Shown here: one piece after another, positions 17,196 through 25,396 of the stretch | Numbering within the stretch: the first letter of the stretch is position 1 | Layout of the letters: each line of letters starts with the position of its first letter | From: an uncultured Pseudomonadota bacterium | GTDB taxonomy: Bacteria > Pseudomonadota > Gammaproteobacteria > Methylococcales > Methylomonadaceae | Direction of reading: 5' to 3' | DNA length: 61,360 nt | NCBI GenBank assembly: GCA_903848935.1 | Contig: CAINHO010000009.1 | Span: 1-61,360 of the forward strand | Notes under the pieces: generated by a model | Seen by the model: only the letters and a program-made list of their open reading frames with translations | Told to the model about the DNA's origin: nothing | The model's database searches: none | Program-made: the position numbers and the translations under genes

Positions 17196-17272
17196 GCCCC
17201 CTCTTTATAGAAAGTGCTTATAAAATATGCCATAATGACCACCTTTTTAAGTAAATTCTAACTTTGTACAAT

Positions 17273-18994
17273 ATGAAAACACTCAACAAGTCTGATTTAG
17301 AAGAAGCCCTAAAATTATGTAAAGGCGCGTTTATTTCCGCCGCAGGTTTCAGTTTAGTCATCAACATTTTGCAACTCGTTCCGACGATTTACATGTTGCA
17401 ACTTTACGATCGCGTCGTTCCGACTGGCAACCATTCAACTTTAGTGATGCTAACGCTAATTATGATGGTGTTGTTTGTCACGATGGGAACGTTGGAATGG
17501 GTTCGATCACAAATTTTAGTTCGTGTCAGCACTCGTTTGGAAACGTTGCTCAACGAACGTTTGTTCAAAGTCGCTTATAAACAAGCTCTTTACACTGGTG
17601 GACAACGCGCTTCATCACAACCCCTCGATGATTTAACTGCGTTACGTCAATTTATGACAGGCAACGGATTATTCGCGTTTTTTGACGCGCCTTGGTTGCC
17701 AATTTATATCGCATTGATGTTCGTGTTCCATTCGATGTATGGCTGGATGGCGGTTGCTACGGCAATTTTGCTCATCATCGTCGCCATTGTTCAAGAAAAA
17801 GCCACTAGCAAAATGCTCGGTGAAGCAAACAATTTGGCGATGGCGGGACGCGGTTTAGTCAATAAAAACCTTCGCAACGCTGAAGTTATTGAATCAATGG
17901 GAATGTTGAACAACATTCAAAAACGTTGGTTAAAAGGCACTAATCAAGTTTTAGTTTTACAAGCCACTGCTAGTTCACGCGCTGGTTTAATCAGCGCAAC
18001 ATCAAAATTGATTCGTCTTTCATCACAGTCGTTAATTCTCGCGGTTGGTGCGTATTTGGTTATCGAAAACGAAATCACCTCCGGCTTAATGATCGGTGGT
18101 TCGGTGTTATTAGGACGGGCATTAGCCCCTATTGACATCGTTATTGGTTCATGGAAAGGCTTTATTTCGGCACGCGGACAATATGCGCGATTGAACGAAT
18201 TATTGCGTCAAATTCCTGCCGATGCAGAGCGTATGTCTTTACCGACTCCCGAAGGTTCTTTTCAATTTGAATCCGCTATTGTCGCACCACCTGGTGCAAA
18301 ATCAGCTGTCTTGAAAGGCATTACGTTAAACATTGCAAAAGGCGATGTTATTGGTGTTATTGGACCCAGCGGGGCAGGCAAATCAACCTTTGCGCGTGCA
18401 TTGCTAGGCATTTGGCCATGTAATCAAGGCAAAATTCGTTTAGACGGCGCGGATGTATTCACATGGAATCGTGAAGAACTCGGTCCCAACATTGGTTATT
18501 TGCCGCAAGACATCGAATTATTTGAAGGTACCATCAGCGAAAACATTGCTCGTTTTGGTGATGTTGATCCCGAAAAAGTCGTCAATGCCGCGAAAATGGC
18601 AGACGTACACGATTTGATTTTACATTTACCTGAAGGCTACGACACCATGATTGGCGCGAGTGGTGGCAATTTATCAGGTGGTCAACGTCAACGAGTAGGT
18701 TTAGCCCGCGCATTATATGACGAACCACGAATTGTCGTTTTAGACGAACCAAATTCGAATTTGGACGAAGTCGGCGAAGCAGCATTAGGTAATGCGATTC
18801 AACGCTTAAAACAAAACCAAACCACGATTATTATCATCACACACAGAAATAACGTGTTGGCGAACGTCGATAAATTGCTTATTTTAAACGACGGTTTAGT
18901 CTCAGTTTATGGACCAAAAGAACAAGTCATCGCGCATTTGCAACAACAGCAAGCTCAAGCGCAAGCCGCTCAGTCGGCTACACTTGCTAACTAA
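17273..18994 (+). CDS. Type I secretion ABC transporter/permease (PrtD-like)
   Basis: The inner-membrane engine of a type I secretion system: 573 residues, with an N-terminal ABC exporter membrane domain (about 15-300, six helices, no C39 peptidase or C39-like domain) and a nucleotide-binding domain (about 325-560). Walker A GPSGAGKST, Q-loop YLPQD, signature LSGGQRQR, Walker B IVVLDEP and H-loop ITHRN are intact. The lack of a C39-like domain places it with PrtD/AprD-type exporters of proteases and lipases rather than HlyB, in keeping with the protease upstream. The C-terminus is a Gln/Ala-rich tail. The ATG at 17273 is preferred; the ribosome site is weak. Confidence 0.93.
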   Translation: MKTLNKSDLEEALKLCKGAFISAAGFSLVINILQLVPTIYMLQLYDRVVPTGNHSTLVMLTLIMMVLFVTMGTLEWVRSQILVRVSTRLETLLNERLFKVAYKQALYTGGQRASSQPLDDLTALRQFMTGNGLFAFFDAPWLPIYIALMFVFHSMYGWMAVATAILLIIVAIVQEKATSKMLGEANNLAMAGRGLVNKNLRNAEVIESMGMLNNIQKRWLKGTNQVLVLQATASSRAGLISATSKLIRLSSQSLILAVGAYLVIENEITSGLMIGGSVLLGRALAPIDIVIGSWKGFISARGQYARLNELLRQIPADAERMSLPTPEGSFQFESAIVAPPGAKSAVLKGITLNIAKGDVIGVIGPSGAGKSTFARALLGIWPCNQGKIRLDGADVFTWNREELGPNIGYLPQDIELFEGTISENIARFGDVDPEKVVNAAKMADVHDLILHLPEGYDTMIGASGGNLSGGQRQRVGLARALYDEPRIVVLDEPNSNLDEVGEAALGNAIQRLKQNQTTIIIITHRNNVLANVDKLLILNDGLVSVYGPKEQVIAHLQQQQAQAQAAQSATLAN

Positions 18995-19006
18995 GGCGGT
19001 AGAATT

Positions 19007-20350
19007 ATGAAAGTAGAAACAGCAAAAATTCATTCCAACGAATTGAAAAAAGAACACGACGTTTCTCTCGTCACGAACGATATGCCAATTCGCGCTTTGG
19101 GAATGGCAGTTGTCATTGGCACGGTTGGCATTTTAGGCGCGTGGAGTTATTTAGCTCCAATCAGTAGTTCTGCTGCGGCTCCAGGTTTCGTGACCGTCAA
19201 ATCACACAGTAAAACTGTGCAGCATTTAGACGGCGGTATCGTCAAAGAATTGATTGCCAAAGATGGTGACATCGTCAAAGAAGGCGACGTATTGTTAGTC
19301 TTAGACGGTACAGAAATCAAAGCGCAATTGGAAATTTTACGCGGTCAACAAATTACTCTCGCCGCGCAAGTCGCACGTTTAAGCGCAGAACGTGATCGCG
19401 CTGGACAAATCACTTTTCCAAGAGAAGTTCAGAATTTGAGCGATGCTCGTGTAGTTGAAGCGCGACAAGATGAAAATCAAATTTTCAACGCCCGCAAAAA
19501 TGCTCACGATGGAGAGGTTTCGGTTTTAAACCAACGTGTTAGCCAGTTGAATTCAAAAATACAAGGTTTGCAAGGTCAAAAAGCGAGTAAACAGCATTTG
19601 AGCATTTCTTATACTGAAGAGGCAAAAGATTTGAAAGAATTGCTTGCTGAAGGATTTGCCGATAAACAGCGTTTGCGCGATATGGAACGTAGCATAACTG
19701 CGACGACAGGTGAAATTGCGTCTTTAAGTTCAGAAATTGCTAGCAGTGAAATGCAAATTGGAGAAACTCGTTTGCAAATCATGCAAATTCAAAAACAATT
19801 TCAAGAGGAAGTCGCGGATAAATTGGGCGAAATCCAAGCACAGCTCTATGATGTCAATCAGCGTTTGACAGCGACCACTGACAAAGTCAATCGTATCCAA
19901 ATCAAATCACCGGCTGCTGGTCGGGTGATGGGAATGTCGGTGTACACCGTTGGCGGCGTGATTACTCCGGGTAGACCAATTCTCGACATTGTCCCACAAG
20001 GTGAAGAGTTGGTTGTTGAAGCGCGAGTTTCGCCGATGGATATTGACCGTGTTCACGTTGGTTTAGTGGCAGAAGTACGTTTTAGTGCCTTTAAACAAGC
20101 TCTTGTGCCAAAAACTGAAGGCAAACTCATTGGTTTGTCAGCAGATAAAATCACCGATGAACGTACTGGTCAACCGTACTACACCGCGAAAATTGAACTC
20201 ACTCCAGAAAGTTACGTCAAATTGGGCAACATGGAATTAGTACCTGGTATGCCAGCGGATGTGTTAATTAACACGGGCGAACGAACGGTATTTGAATACT
20301 TGATGCAACCGATTAGTAACGCTTGGGCAAAAGCGATGATTGAGGACTAA
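19007..20350 (+). CDS. HlyD-family type I secretion adaptor (PrtE-like)
   Basis: The periplasmic membrane-fusion subunit, 447 residues. A single transmembrane helix follows a short cytoplasmic N-terminus (about 27-50, MAVVIGTVGILGAWSYLAP). Next come the first half of the lipoyl domain (TVQHLDGGIVKELIAKDGDIVKEGDVL), long coiled-coil helices (about 100-290, rich in Gln, Glu and Leu), the second lipoyl half (IKSPAAGRVMGMSVYTVGGVITPG) and a beta-barrel end with ELVPGMPADVLI, the HlyD C-terminal signature. It joins the ABC protein to the outer-membrane channel. It starts 12 bases after the ABC gene and ends 2 bases before the TolC-type gene. Confidence 0.94.
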   Translation: MKVETAKIHSNELKKEHDVSLVTNDMPIRALGMAVVIGTVGILGAWSYLAPISSSAAAPGFVTVKSHSKTVQHLDGGIVKELIAKDGDIVKEGDVLLVLDGTEIKAQLEILRGQQITLAAQVARLSAERDRAGQITFPREVQNLSDARVVEARQDENQIFNARKNAHDGEVSVLNQRVSQLNSKIQGLQGQKASKQHLSISYTEEAKDLKELLAEGFADKQRLRDMERSITATTGEIASLSSEIASSEMQIGETRLQIMQIQKQFQEEVADKLGEIQAQLYDVNQRLTATTDKVNRIQIKSPAAGRVMGMSVYTVGGVITPGRPILDIVPQGEELVVEARVSPMDIDRVHVGLVAEVRFSAFKQALVPKTEGKLIGLSADKITDERTGQPYYTAKIELTPESYVKLGNMELVPGMPADVLINTGERTVFEYLMQPISNAWAKAMIED

Positions 20351-20352
20351 CT

Positions 20353-21747
20353 GTGAAAATATTTAAGTTAAAACATTTAGTCGCCTGTATTATTTTGGCG
20401 CAAGCTCCAAACGCTTATTCCGAAGATTTGATGACGATTTATCACCAAGCCTTAGAAGCTGATCCGGAATCGAGAGCGGCGATGATAAATATGGAAATTA
20501 CCAAAGAGCAAACCCAAGAAGCACTCGGTCAAATGTTGCCACAAATTAGTGGCAGCGCAAACTGGTCGAAAAATAGTCAAGACACTGCTGCTGCAGGTAA
20601 GAATCCAGCAAAAAATAGCACCTATGACGGAACGCGCTACTATGTTTCGCTGAATCAAACGATGTTTGATTTTTCCAAATTTTGGAATTGGCGGCGAGCC
20701 AACACAGTTGAAGAACAATACAGCGCACAGAATATCGCGGCTCAACATGCGTTAATGCACAATGTCGTTGAAAAATACTTTGGGGTTTTGGAGGCTGAAG
20801 ACCAGTTGTATTTTTATCAAACCGAAAGAAATGCAATGGCAAAACGTTTAGAACAAACACAAAAACAATTCGCTAAGCAGTTAGTAAAAATCACCGATGT
20901 TTATGAAGTTGAAGCGCGTTTGGATCAATTAAAAGCCTCAGAAATTGAAGCAGAAACGATTGTCGTCACGGCAAAAGAAAGCTTGAAAGAACTGACAAAC
21001 ATGCCGTTTTCAGATTTATATAAATTGCGGGACAGCGTAGATTACAAACCTTTGGATGGTCAACTTGAACAATGGTTAGAAGTGGCAAAAAGTGAAAATC
21101 CAACGTTAGCTGCACAGTTAAAAGCTGTTGAAGCAGCGCATGATGGAGTCACAGTACAGAAGGCGAAATTTTTGCCTGAAGTCGATTTACAATTGAACTA
21201 CTACGACACCAACACAGGTTATCAAAGTTCAAATTTAGGCACGCAATACTCAACTCAAGTCGGCGCAATTAACGTATCGGTGCCAATTTTTGATGGTGGC
21301 GTAAGTATTCACCAATTATTTGAATCACAACACAAATTAGCGTTAGCGAAAAATGAAAATGAAGCCAAGATTCGAGCGTTAGTAAAAGAAACCAGTGATT
21401 CGTTTTTGAGTTCAAATGCGAGCGTGCGTCGAATTGATGCCTCACGCAAAGCCGTTGCTTCTGCGGAAAAATCACGTGAAGCCAATGAAAGTGGTTTCAA
21501 ATTTGGTGTGAAAACCGTAACAGACATTTTGAACGCACAACAGGAAGAATTCAAAGCAAAGCGGGACTTGTCGCAAGCAAAATATGCTTATATCAAGCAT
21601 CGCGCTCATTTTATGCGTTCAGTAGGAATGATTACGGAGCAGAATATTCAAGAAGTGAACAATTGGTTGCAACCAAAATCGTTGGTGTTACCGATCGAAC
21701 CAATTGAAAAGAAAGAAGATAAAACTGAAATTAAATCGTCAATTTAA
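20353..21747 (+). CDS. TolC-family outer membrane channel protein
   Basis: A 464-residue outer-membrane efflux/secretion protein of the TolC/PrtF type. It starts with a signal peptide (KIFKLKHLVACIILAQAPNAYSE) and then MTIYHQALEADPE, the usual mature N-terminus of type I TolC proteins. The two internal repeats of the family (each with long helices and a beta hairpin) are visible: LNQTMFDFSKF with YFGVLEAED, and VPIFDGGV with VTDILNAQQEEF. The start is GTG. It completes the ABC-adaptor-channel set of the secretion operon. Its stop codon shares bases with the stop of the convergent fliT-like gene (TTAA), leaving no room for a terminator between them. Confidence 0.92.
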   Translation: MKIFKLKHLVACIILAQAPNAYSEDLMTIYHQALEADPESRAAMINMEITKEQTQEALGQMLPQISGSANWSKNSQDTAAAGKNPAKNSTYDGTRYYVSLNQTMFDFSKFWNWRRANTVEEQYSAQNIAAQHALMHNVVEKYFGVLEAEDQLYFYQTERNAMAKRLEQTQKQFAKQLVKITDVYEVEARLDQLKASEIEAETIVVTAKESLKELTNMPFSDLYKLRDSVDYKPLDGQLEQWLEVAKSENPTLAAQLKAVEAAHDGVTVQKAKFLPEVDLQLNYYDTNTGYQSSNLGTQYSTQVGAINVSVPIFDGGVSIHQLFESQHKLALAKNENEAKIRALVKETSDSFLSSNASVRRIDASRKAVASAEKSREANESGFKFGVKTVTDILNAQQEEFKAKRDLSQAKYAYIKHRAHFMRSVGMITEQNIQEVNNWLQPKSLVLPIEPIEKKEDKTEIKSSI

Positions 21748-22052
21748 TTAGTTGCAGTAGCGTAATAGGCACTCACCACTTTTTGCCCTTGCGTTACAGA
21801 TTTGAAATCTTTAAGCAGTTCAGTTTTTTTCAACTGAACTGCATCGATAAATAGCTTGTCTATCGCTTGGACGGATTCCAATACACCTTGAATGGTACGC
21901 TGATCATCCTCAGTTGAAGGTGCATTTAATAACGCTTCCAAACGTGCTTGACGCTGCATCAAAATTCCCGAAAGTTGTTCCCAGTCGTTTAATTCAATGG
22001 CTTGCGTAATTTTGACTGAAAAAATACTTAACTCTTGTAACAACGCACTCAT
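21744..22052 (-). CDS. fliT: FliT-like flagellar chaperone
   Basis: A 102-residue all-helical protein directly after fliS. Its size, coiled-coil pattern (LQELSIFSVKITQAIELNDWEQLSGILMQRQARLEALL) and position fit FliT, the export chaperone of the filament cap FliD, which in enterics also restrains FlhDC. FliT sequences diverge strongly, so the call leans on gene order. The ATG at 22052 lies one base after the fliS stop (TGAAATG), so a longer frame starting at 22079 within fliS is unlikely. It is the last gene of the filament cluster and abuts the convergent tolC-type gene. Confidence 0.7.
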   Translation of the reverse strand: MSALLQELSIFSVKITQAIELNDWEQLSGILMQRQARLEALLNAPSTEDDQRTIQGVLESVQAIDKLFIDAVQLKKTELLKDFKSVTQGQKVVSAYYATATN

Positions 22053-22053
22053 T

Positions 22054-22455
22054 TCAACGATGTGCTTCGGGAATCGCATCCCACGCTTCTTTGACAGAGC
22101 GCATTAAATCACTCACTTCATCTAACATTTCAAGACTATTTTCCGCACTCGCTTGAAACAATTTTGCATTGATATATTCGTACAATCGATTTAGATTTTC
22201 AGCGATCGAACCACCACGTTCCATATCGATACCGTCAATTAGACCACCGATAATCGAAATAGCGCGAGAAATATGCGTACTTTTGTCTTCAAAACTACCT
22301 CGCGTTATCGCTCCTTTCGCAGCGTTTACTTGCATCAAAAAACCGCCCATCAACATCTGGATTAACGCATGAGGCGTAGATTCTTCGACAATACTTTCGG
22401 TATGCACAGCGGCATATTGATTTGCGTACCGTCTGTTATTCATTACTGCTGCCAT
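22054..22455 (-). CDS. fliS: Flagellar export chaperone FliS
   Basis: FliS binds the C-terminus of flagellin in the cytoplasm and delivers it unfolded to the flagellar export gate. The 133-residue sequence has the family core: a YANQYAAV start (classically Y-x-x-x-x-V), SPHxLIxMLxxG seen as TPHALIQMLMGGFL, then AKGAI, HISRAISIIGGLIDGID and LYEYINAKL. It lies between fliD and the fliT-like gene on the same strand, the usual order. A second ATG four codons downstream is possible. AAGAG lies about 9 bases before the first ATG. Confidence 0.94.
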   Translation of the reverse strand: MAAVMNNRRYANQYAAVHTESIVEESTPHALIQMLMGGFLMQVNAAKGAITRGSFEDKSTHISRAISIIGGLIDGIDMERGGSIAENLNRLYEYINAKLFQASAENSLEMLDEVSDLMRSVKEAWDAIPEAHR

Positions 22456-22485
22456 AACTTACTCTTATATTTTAGGTTGTTTGTA

Positions 22486-24822
22486 CTAAGCGGTGGTTTT
22501 AGGCGTGAGTGCCTGTGTTAAAAACGAACCTGTATTTTTAAACTGTGCTACCGCTGTATCCATAGCAATAAATTGTGCTTGCAACGATTTTTGTGTTGCT
22601 GCCAATCGTGTATTAACTGCTGTTGTTTGAGCGGTTAAATCCGCCAACGTTTTATTTAAACTATCTTGTTCCGTACTGAGCGCACCTTTCGAATCCAGAT
22701 ATTGTGTTATTTTCGTATTTAACTGTGTTGCAACGCCACTCGTAGATGAAAATACGTTCGCCACAGATGTAAGATTTCCAGCCAATGCCGCATTCAGTTT
22801 CGTACTATCTAACGACATCACGCCTGTTTTATCAAAATTAACACCCAATTGATTCAAGGAATTGTAATCCCCCGTTGCTGAACTCACCGTACTGTTGATA
22901 GTCTGTTTAACTTGAGAAATAATGTTCTGCAAGGTTGAATCGCCCAACAACGCACCATTATTCGCATCGCCTGGTCCAATGTAGTTGGTCAATTTTTGAA
23001 GTGCATTATTTAGTGTATTGTAAGCATCAACAAAACCGCTAATTGGCTGGGCGATAGATGTGGTATCTAAGTGTGCATCAATCGTTGCCGTTCCTGTTGT
23101 TAATAATGTTAACGTCACCCCTGGAATAGCGTCACTAATCGTATTTGATGTGCGCGTCACCGACTGACCACCATCATTGGCGTTCGTTGCATTCGTTGTT
23201 TCAAATGGTGCTGATGTCAAAGTTGAAACAAAAGCAGGTGGTGCAGCAGGATCAACTACCGCTTTTGGATCGAGTGCAAATCGTGCATCTCCAGCTGTCG
23301 CATCAATTGCAAAACCTTTATCGGTACCGGCGGTCAAAGCCGTCAAAACCAGTTTAGACATGGTACCAGCAGGTGTCGTTGTTACAACTGGATTACCATT
23401 CGCATCAAGCACGCCTGTGTCCACTGTGGTCGCGCCAACTGTCGTCGAAACAACACTGGCAACAACTAATTTATTCGCGGGATTGTAATTGATTGCGTCA
23501 CGCAAATCTGCCAACGAGTTATTACCTTTCACCGTGGTAGTCGTCGTTGGAATCGGATTGCCAGCGGCATCAATCAAAATAGGACTACCATCAGGATTAG
23601 TGGCTAACGGTGTGCCATCCACATTAAGGGTAGTCGTGGTATCTGCGGCAATAGTGACTGAAAATTTAGCATTTCCCGCTGCATCATTAAATGTCAACAC
23701 CCCTGGAGCAACCTGATCAGTCGCACCAAATTCTGTAGTGTTGATTGATTTTTGGGCATTCACTTGTGAAGAAGCATCTAAAGTAAACTGTGTATCACCT
23801 TTTGAAGCATCAATGGTAAATTTATTATCCAAACCTGGTTGTTTAGCAGTAAAAACTAACTTAGCAACGCTTGTTCCTGGATTGATTGTGGAATCAACGT
23901 TAATAATACTGGCGGTCACGCTAGTATTGCTAGGATTGTTATTGATTGCGTCCATTGCAGCAAAAATTGAGTCGTTACTTCCTTGGACAATATTGACTGA
24001 AAATTTCTCAACACCCGACGCATCTTTAAAAGAAATAATACCGGGAGCAACCACATCTGTAGAGGTAAACTCTTTACTAGAAATGGAGCGTTGTGGTGTA
24101 GCGGCAGCCGCTTGAGCATCGATAATAACATTAGTATCGGCGGCGGCTGTCGTACTGAAATTGGCTGGGCTATCTACCGTATTTAAATTTAAACGTGTAT
24201 CACCAAGCGACGCATCTACACTAAATGTATTTGCAGTTCCCGCTGTTTTTGCGGTTAATACTAATTTAGCAATTGTCGTACCCGGTGTGGTTCTTGAATC
24301 GACATTGATGATACTGGCGATGACGCTATTATTGCCTTTTGCATTGTTAATCGCATCACGCACGCCAGTTAGCGTATCGTTAGTGCCTGTTGTAATAATG
24401 GCTGAGAATTTAGGTGCGCCCGTGTTGTCATTAAAAATTAAAACGCCTGATTTAACAACATCTGTGCTTGTAAATTCTGTGGTTGCTACTGATTTCTGTG
24501 GTACAGCTAATGTGTTTACTTTTATCGTATGTGATGCAGCTGTTGCCCCAGGGGCAATTGCCACTTTTAAAACCTTTTCATCGCTAGACGTAATCGCCTG
24601 CGATGAAAACGCAGTATTAGTATCCAGCATTTTAACGGCATTTTGAAAAGCTGATAAGGCACTTTTCAAAGTGCCTAATCCACTGAGTTTGGTTTGTGAA
24701 ACAGTTGTTTTAGCTGCAATTGCATCCAGTTGTGGCTTTCCTTCCGCCGCCGTTAGCTGACTAACGGTACCATTGATGTCAATACCACTGCCGATACCTA
24801 CTGCACTCGTTACACCAGCCAT
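22486..24822 (-). CDS. fliD: Flagellar filament cap protein FliD, enlarged
   Basis: FliD (hook-associated protein 2) caps the filament tip and folds incoming flagellin. The N-terminus (VGIGSGIDINGTVSQLTAAEGKPQ, then LGTLKSALSAFQNAV) and C-terminus (FVDAYNTLNNALQKL, GALLGDS-TLQNI, LNQLGVNFDKTGVMSLD, long terminal coiled coil) are standard. The middle is not: three copies of a 105-160-residue module, described separately, raise the length to 778 residues against about 450-680 in most relatives. It lies between flaG and fliS. Export would use the flagellar type III apparatus with the FliT-like chaperone. Confidence 0.93.
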   Translation of the reverse strand: MAGVTSAVGIGSGIDINGTVSQLTAAEGKPQLDAIAAKTTVSQTKLSGLGTLKSALSAFQNAVKMLDTNTAFSSQAITSSDEKVLKVAIAPGATAASHTIKVNTLAVPQKSVATTEFTSTDVVKSGVLIFNDNTGAPKFSAIITTGTNDTLTGVRDAINNAKGNNSVIASIINVDSRTTPGTTIAKLVLTAKTAGTANTFSVDASLGDTRLNLNTVDSPANFSTTAAADTNVIIDAQAAAATPQRSISSKEFTSTDVVAPGIISFKDASGVEKFSVNIVQGSNDSIFAAMDAINNNPSNTSVTASIINVDSTINPGTSVAKLVFTAKQPGLDNKFTIDASKGDTQFTLDASSQVNAQKSINTTEFGATDQVAPGVLTFNDAAGNAKFSVTIAADTTTTLNVDGTPLATNPDGSPILIDAAGNPIPTTTTTVKGNNSLADLRDAINYNPANKLVVASVVSTTVGATTVDTGVLDANGNPVVTTTPAGTMSKLVLTALTAGTDKGFAIDATAGDARFALDPKAVVDPAAPPAFVSTLTSAPFETTNATNANDGGQSVTRTSNTISDAIPGVTLTLLTTGTATIDAHLDTTSIAQPISGFVDAYNTLNNALQKLTNYIGPGDANNGALLGDSTLQNIISQVKQTINSTVSSATGDYNSLNQLGVNFDKTGVMSLDSTKLNAALAGNLTSVANVFSSTSGVATQLNTKITQYLDSKGALSTEQDSLNKTLADLTAQTTAVNTRLAATQKSLQAQFIAMDTAVAQFKNTGSFLTQALTPKTTA
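23269..24498 (-). repeat. Three tandem repeats of a domain inside fliD
   Basis: In FliD residues about 109-213, 244-349 and 357-518 the same module recurs: Q(K/R)S-x3-EF-x-(S/A)TD-x-V-x-(S/P)G-(V/I), F-x-D-x2-G-x3-FS, a flagellin-hook-IN-like R/M-DAIN-x-N segment, then (S/A)KLV-(L/F)TA-x-x-(A/P)G and (I/V)DA-x-x-GD. The third copy carries an extra Thr/Pro/Gly-rich insertion of about 40-50 residues. The copies have diverged, so the expansion is not recent. Confidence 0.85.
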
Positions 24823-24849
24823 TTCTCGCTCCCGCTCTCAAAAATTAAA

Positions 24850-25260
24850 TTACGCTTTAACCTGCATAAGCTTGCCGGTATTTGTTTCCTGTTGTTTCAT
24901 TGCGCGAATAAAATCGAGCATTTCAACCGTTGGAATTTGACGGATAACATCGCCCGTTTTACTGTCAACCACCTTGATTACAACTTGCTTAGTTACCTCG
25001 TCCACCTGAAACTGCAAATTGTTGTTAGACGCTTTAAGTAATGTATTACCCTCAACCACCGCTGCTTTTACATTTTCAGCGCTCAGCGGTTGCTGTTCGT
25101 CTGTTTTATGCAACGCATTTACGCTTGTCGTTGAAAGTGAACTCACCACTGGTGCGGTAACTGAAGAAGCAGTCACTTGACCCATTTCGTTCGTTGCATG
25201 GAACGTTTGATTTCTTGGGACTGGAATAGCAGCAGGCGTTATATTTGATATTTCGCTCAT
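24850..25260 (-). CDS. flaG: FlaG family flagellar protein
   Basis: A 136-residue protein. The first 60 residues are Ser/Thr/Val-rich and unstructured; the second half (about 75-130) is the FlaG domain: LQFQVDEVTKQVVIKVVDSKTGDVIRQIP followed by a short helix with MLDFIRAMK. FlaG acts on filament length in Vibrio and Pseudomonas relatives and is typical of polar flagella; the mechanism is not settled. GAGGG lies a few bases before the ATG. It lies between flagellin 1 and fliD, in the order seen in Vibrio and Pseudomonas (fliC-flaG-fliD-fliS). Confidence 0.9.
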   Translation of the reverse strand: MSEISNITPAAIPVPRNQTFHATNEMGQVTASSVTAPVVSSLSTTSVNALHKTDEQQPLSAENVKAAVVEGNTLLKASNNNLQFQVDEVTKQVVIKVVDSKTGDVIRQIPTVEMLDFIRAMKQQETNTGKLMQVKA

Positions 25261-25283
25261 GACACCCTCTATTTTTGCATCTC

Positions 25284-25312
25284 ATGTGAGTCCTTGATTA
25301 AAAGACTCACAT
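25284..25312. promoter_or_regulatory. Stem-loop between flagellin 1 and flaG
   Basis: Perfect 9-bp arms ATGTGAGTC (25284-25292) and GACTCACAT (25304-25312) flank an 11-base loop. On the minus strand it lies about 85 bases after the flagellin stop and 24 bases before the flaG start. There is no T-tract, so it may be a processing or partial termination structure rather than a full terminator. Confidence 0.5.
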
Positions 25313-25396
25313 AGATTTTGATTAGGAATTCATCTGTCCTACCAGCTCAAGCCAGCGAAACCAAAATTCGCCAACTTGCGCCACGAGTATAGAACC

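Noticed and set aside
17207..17236. Promoter for the secretion operon (CATAAT at 17231)
   Set aside because: No acceptable -35 element at 16-18 bp; left unannotated.
23145..24646. Long plus-strand frames opposite fliD and the flagellins
   Set aside because: They are mirror frames caused by the biased Ala/Thr/Val codons of fliD and fliC. They lack ribosome sites and resemble no protein.
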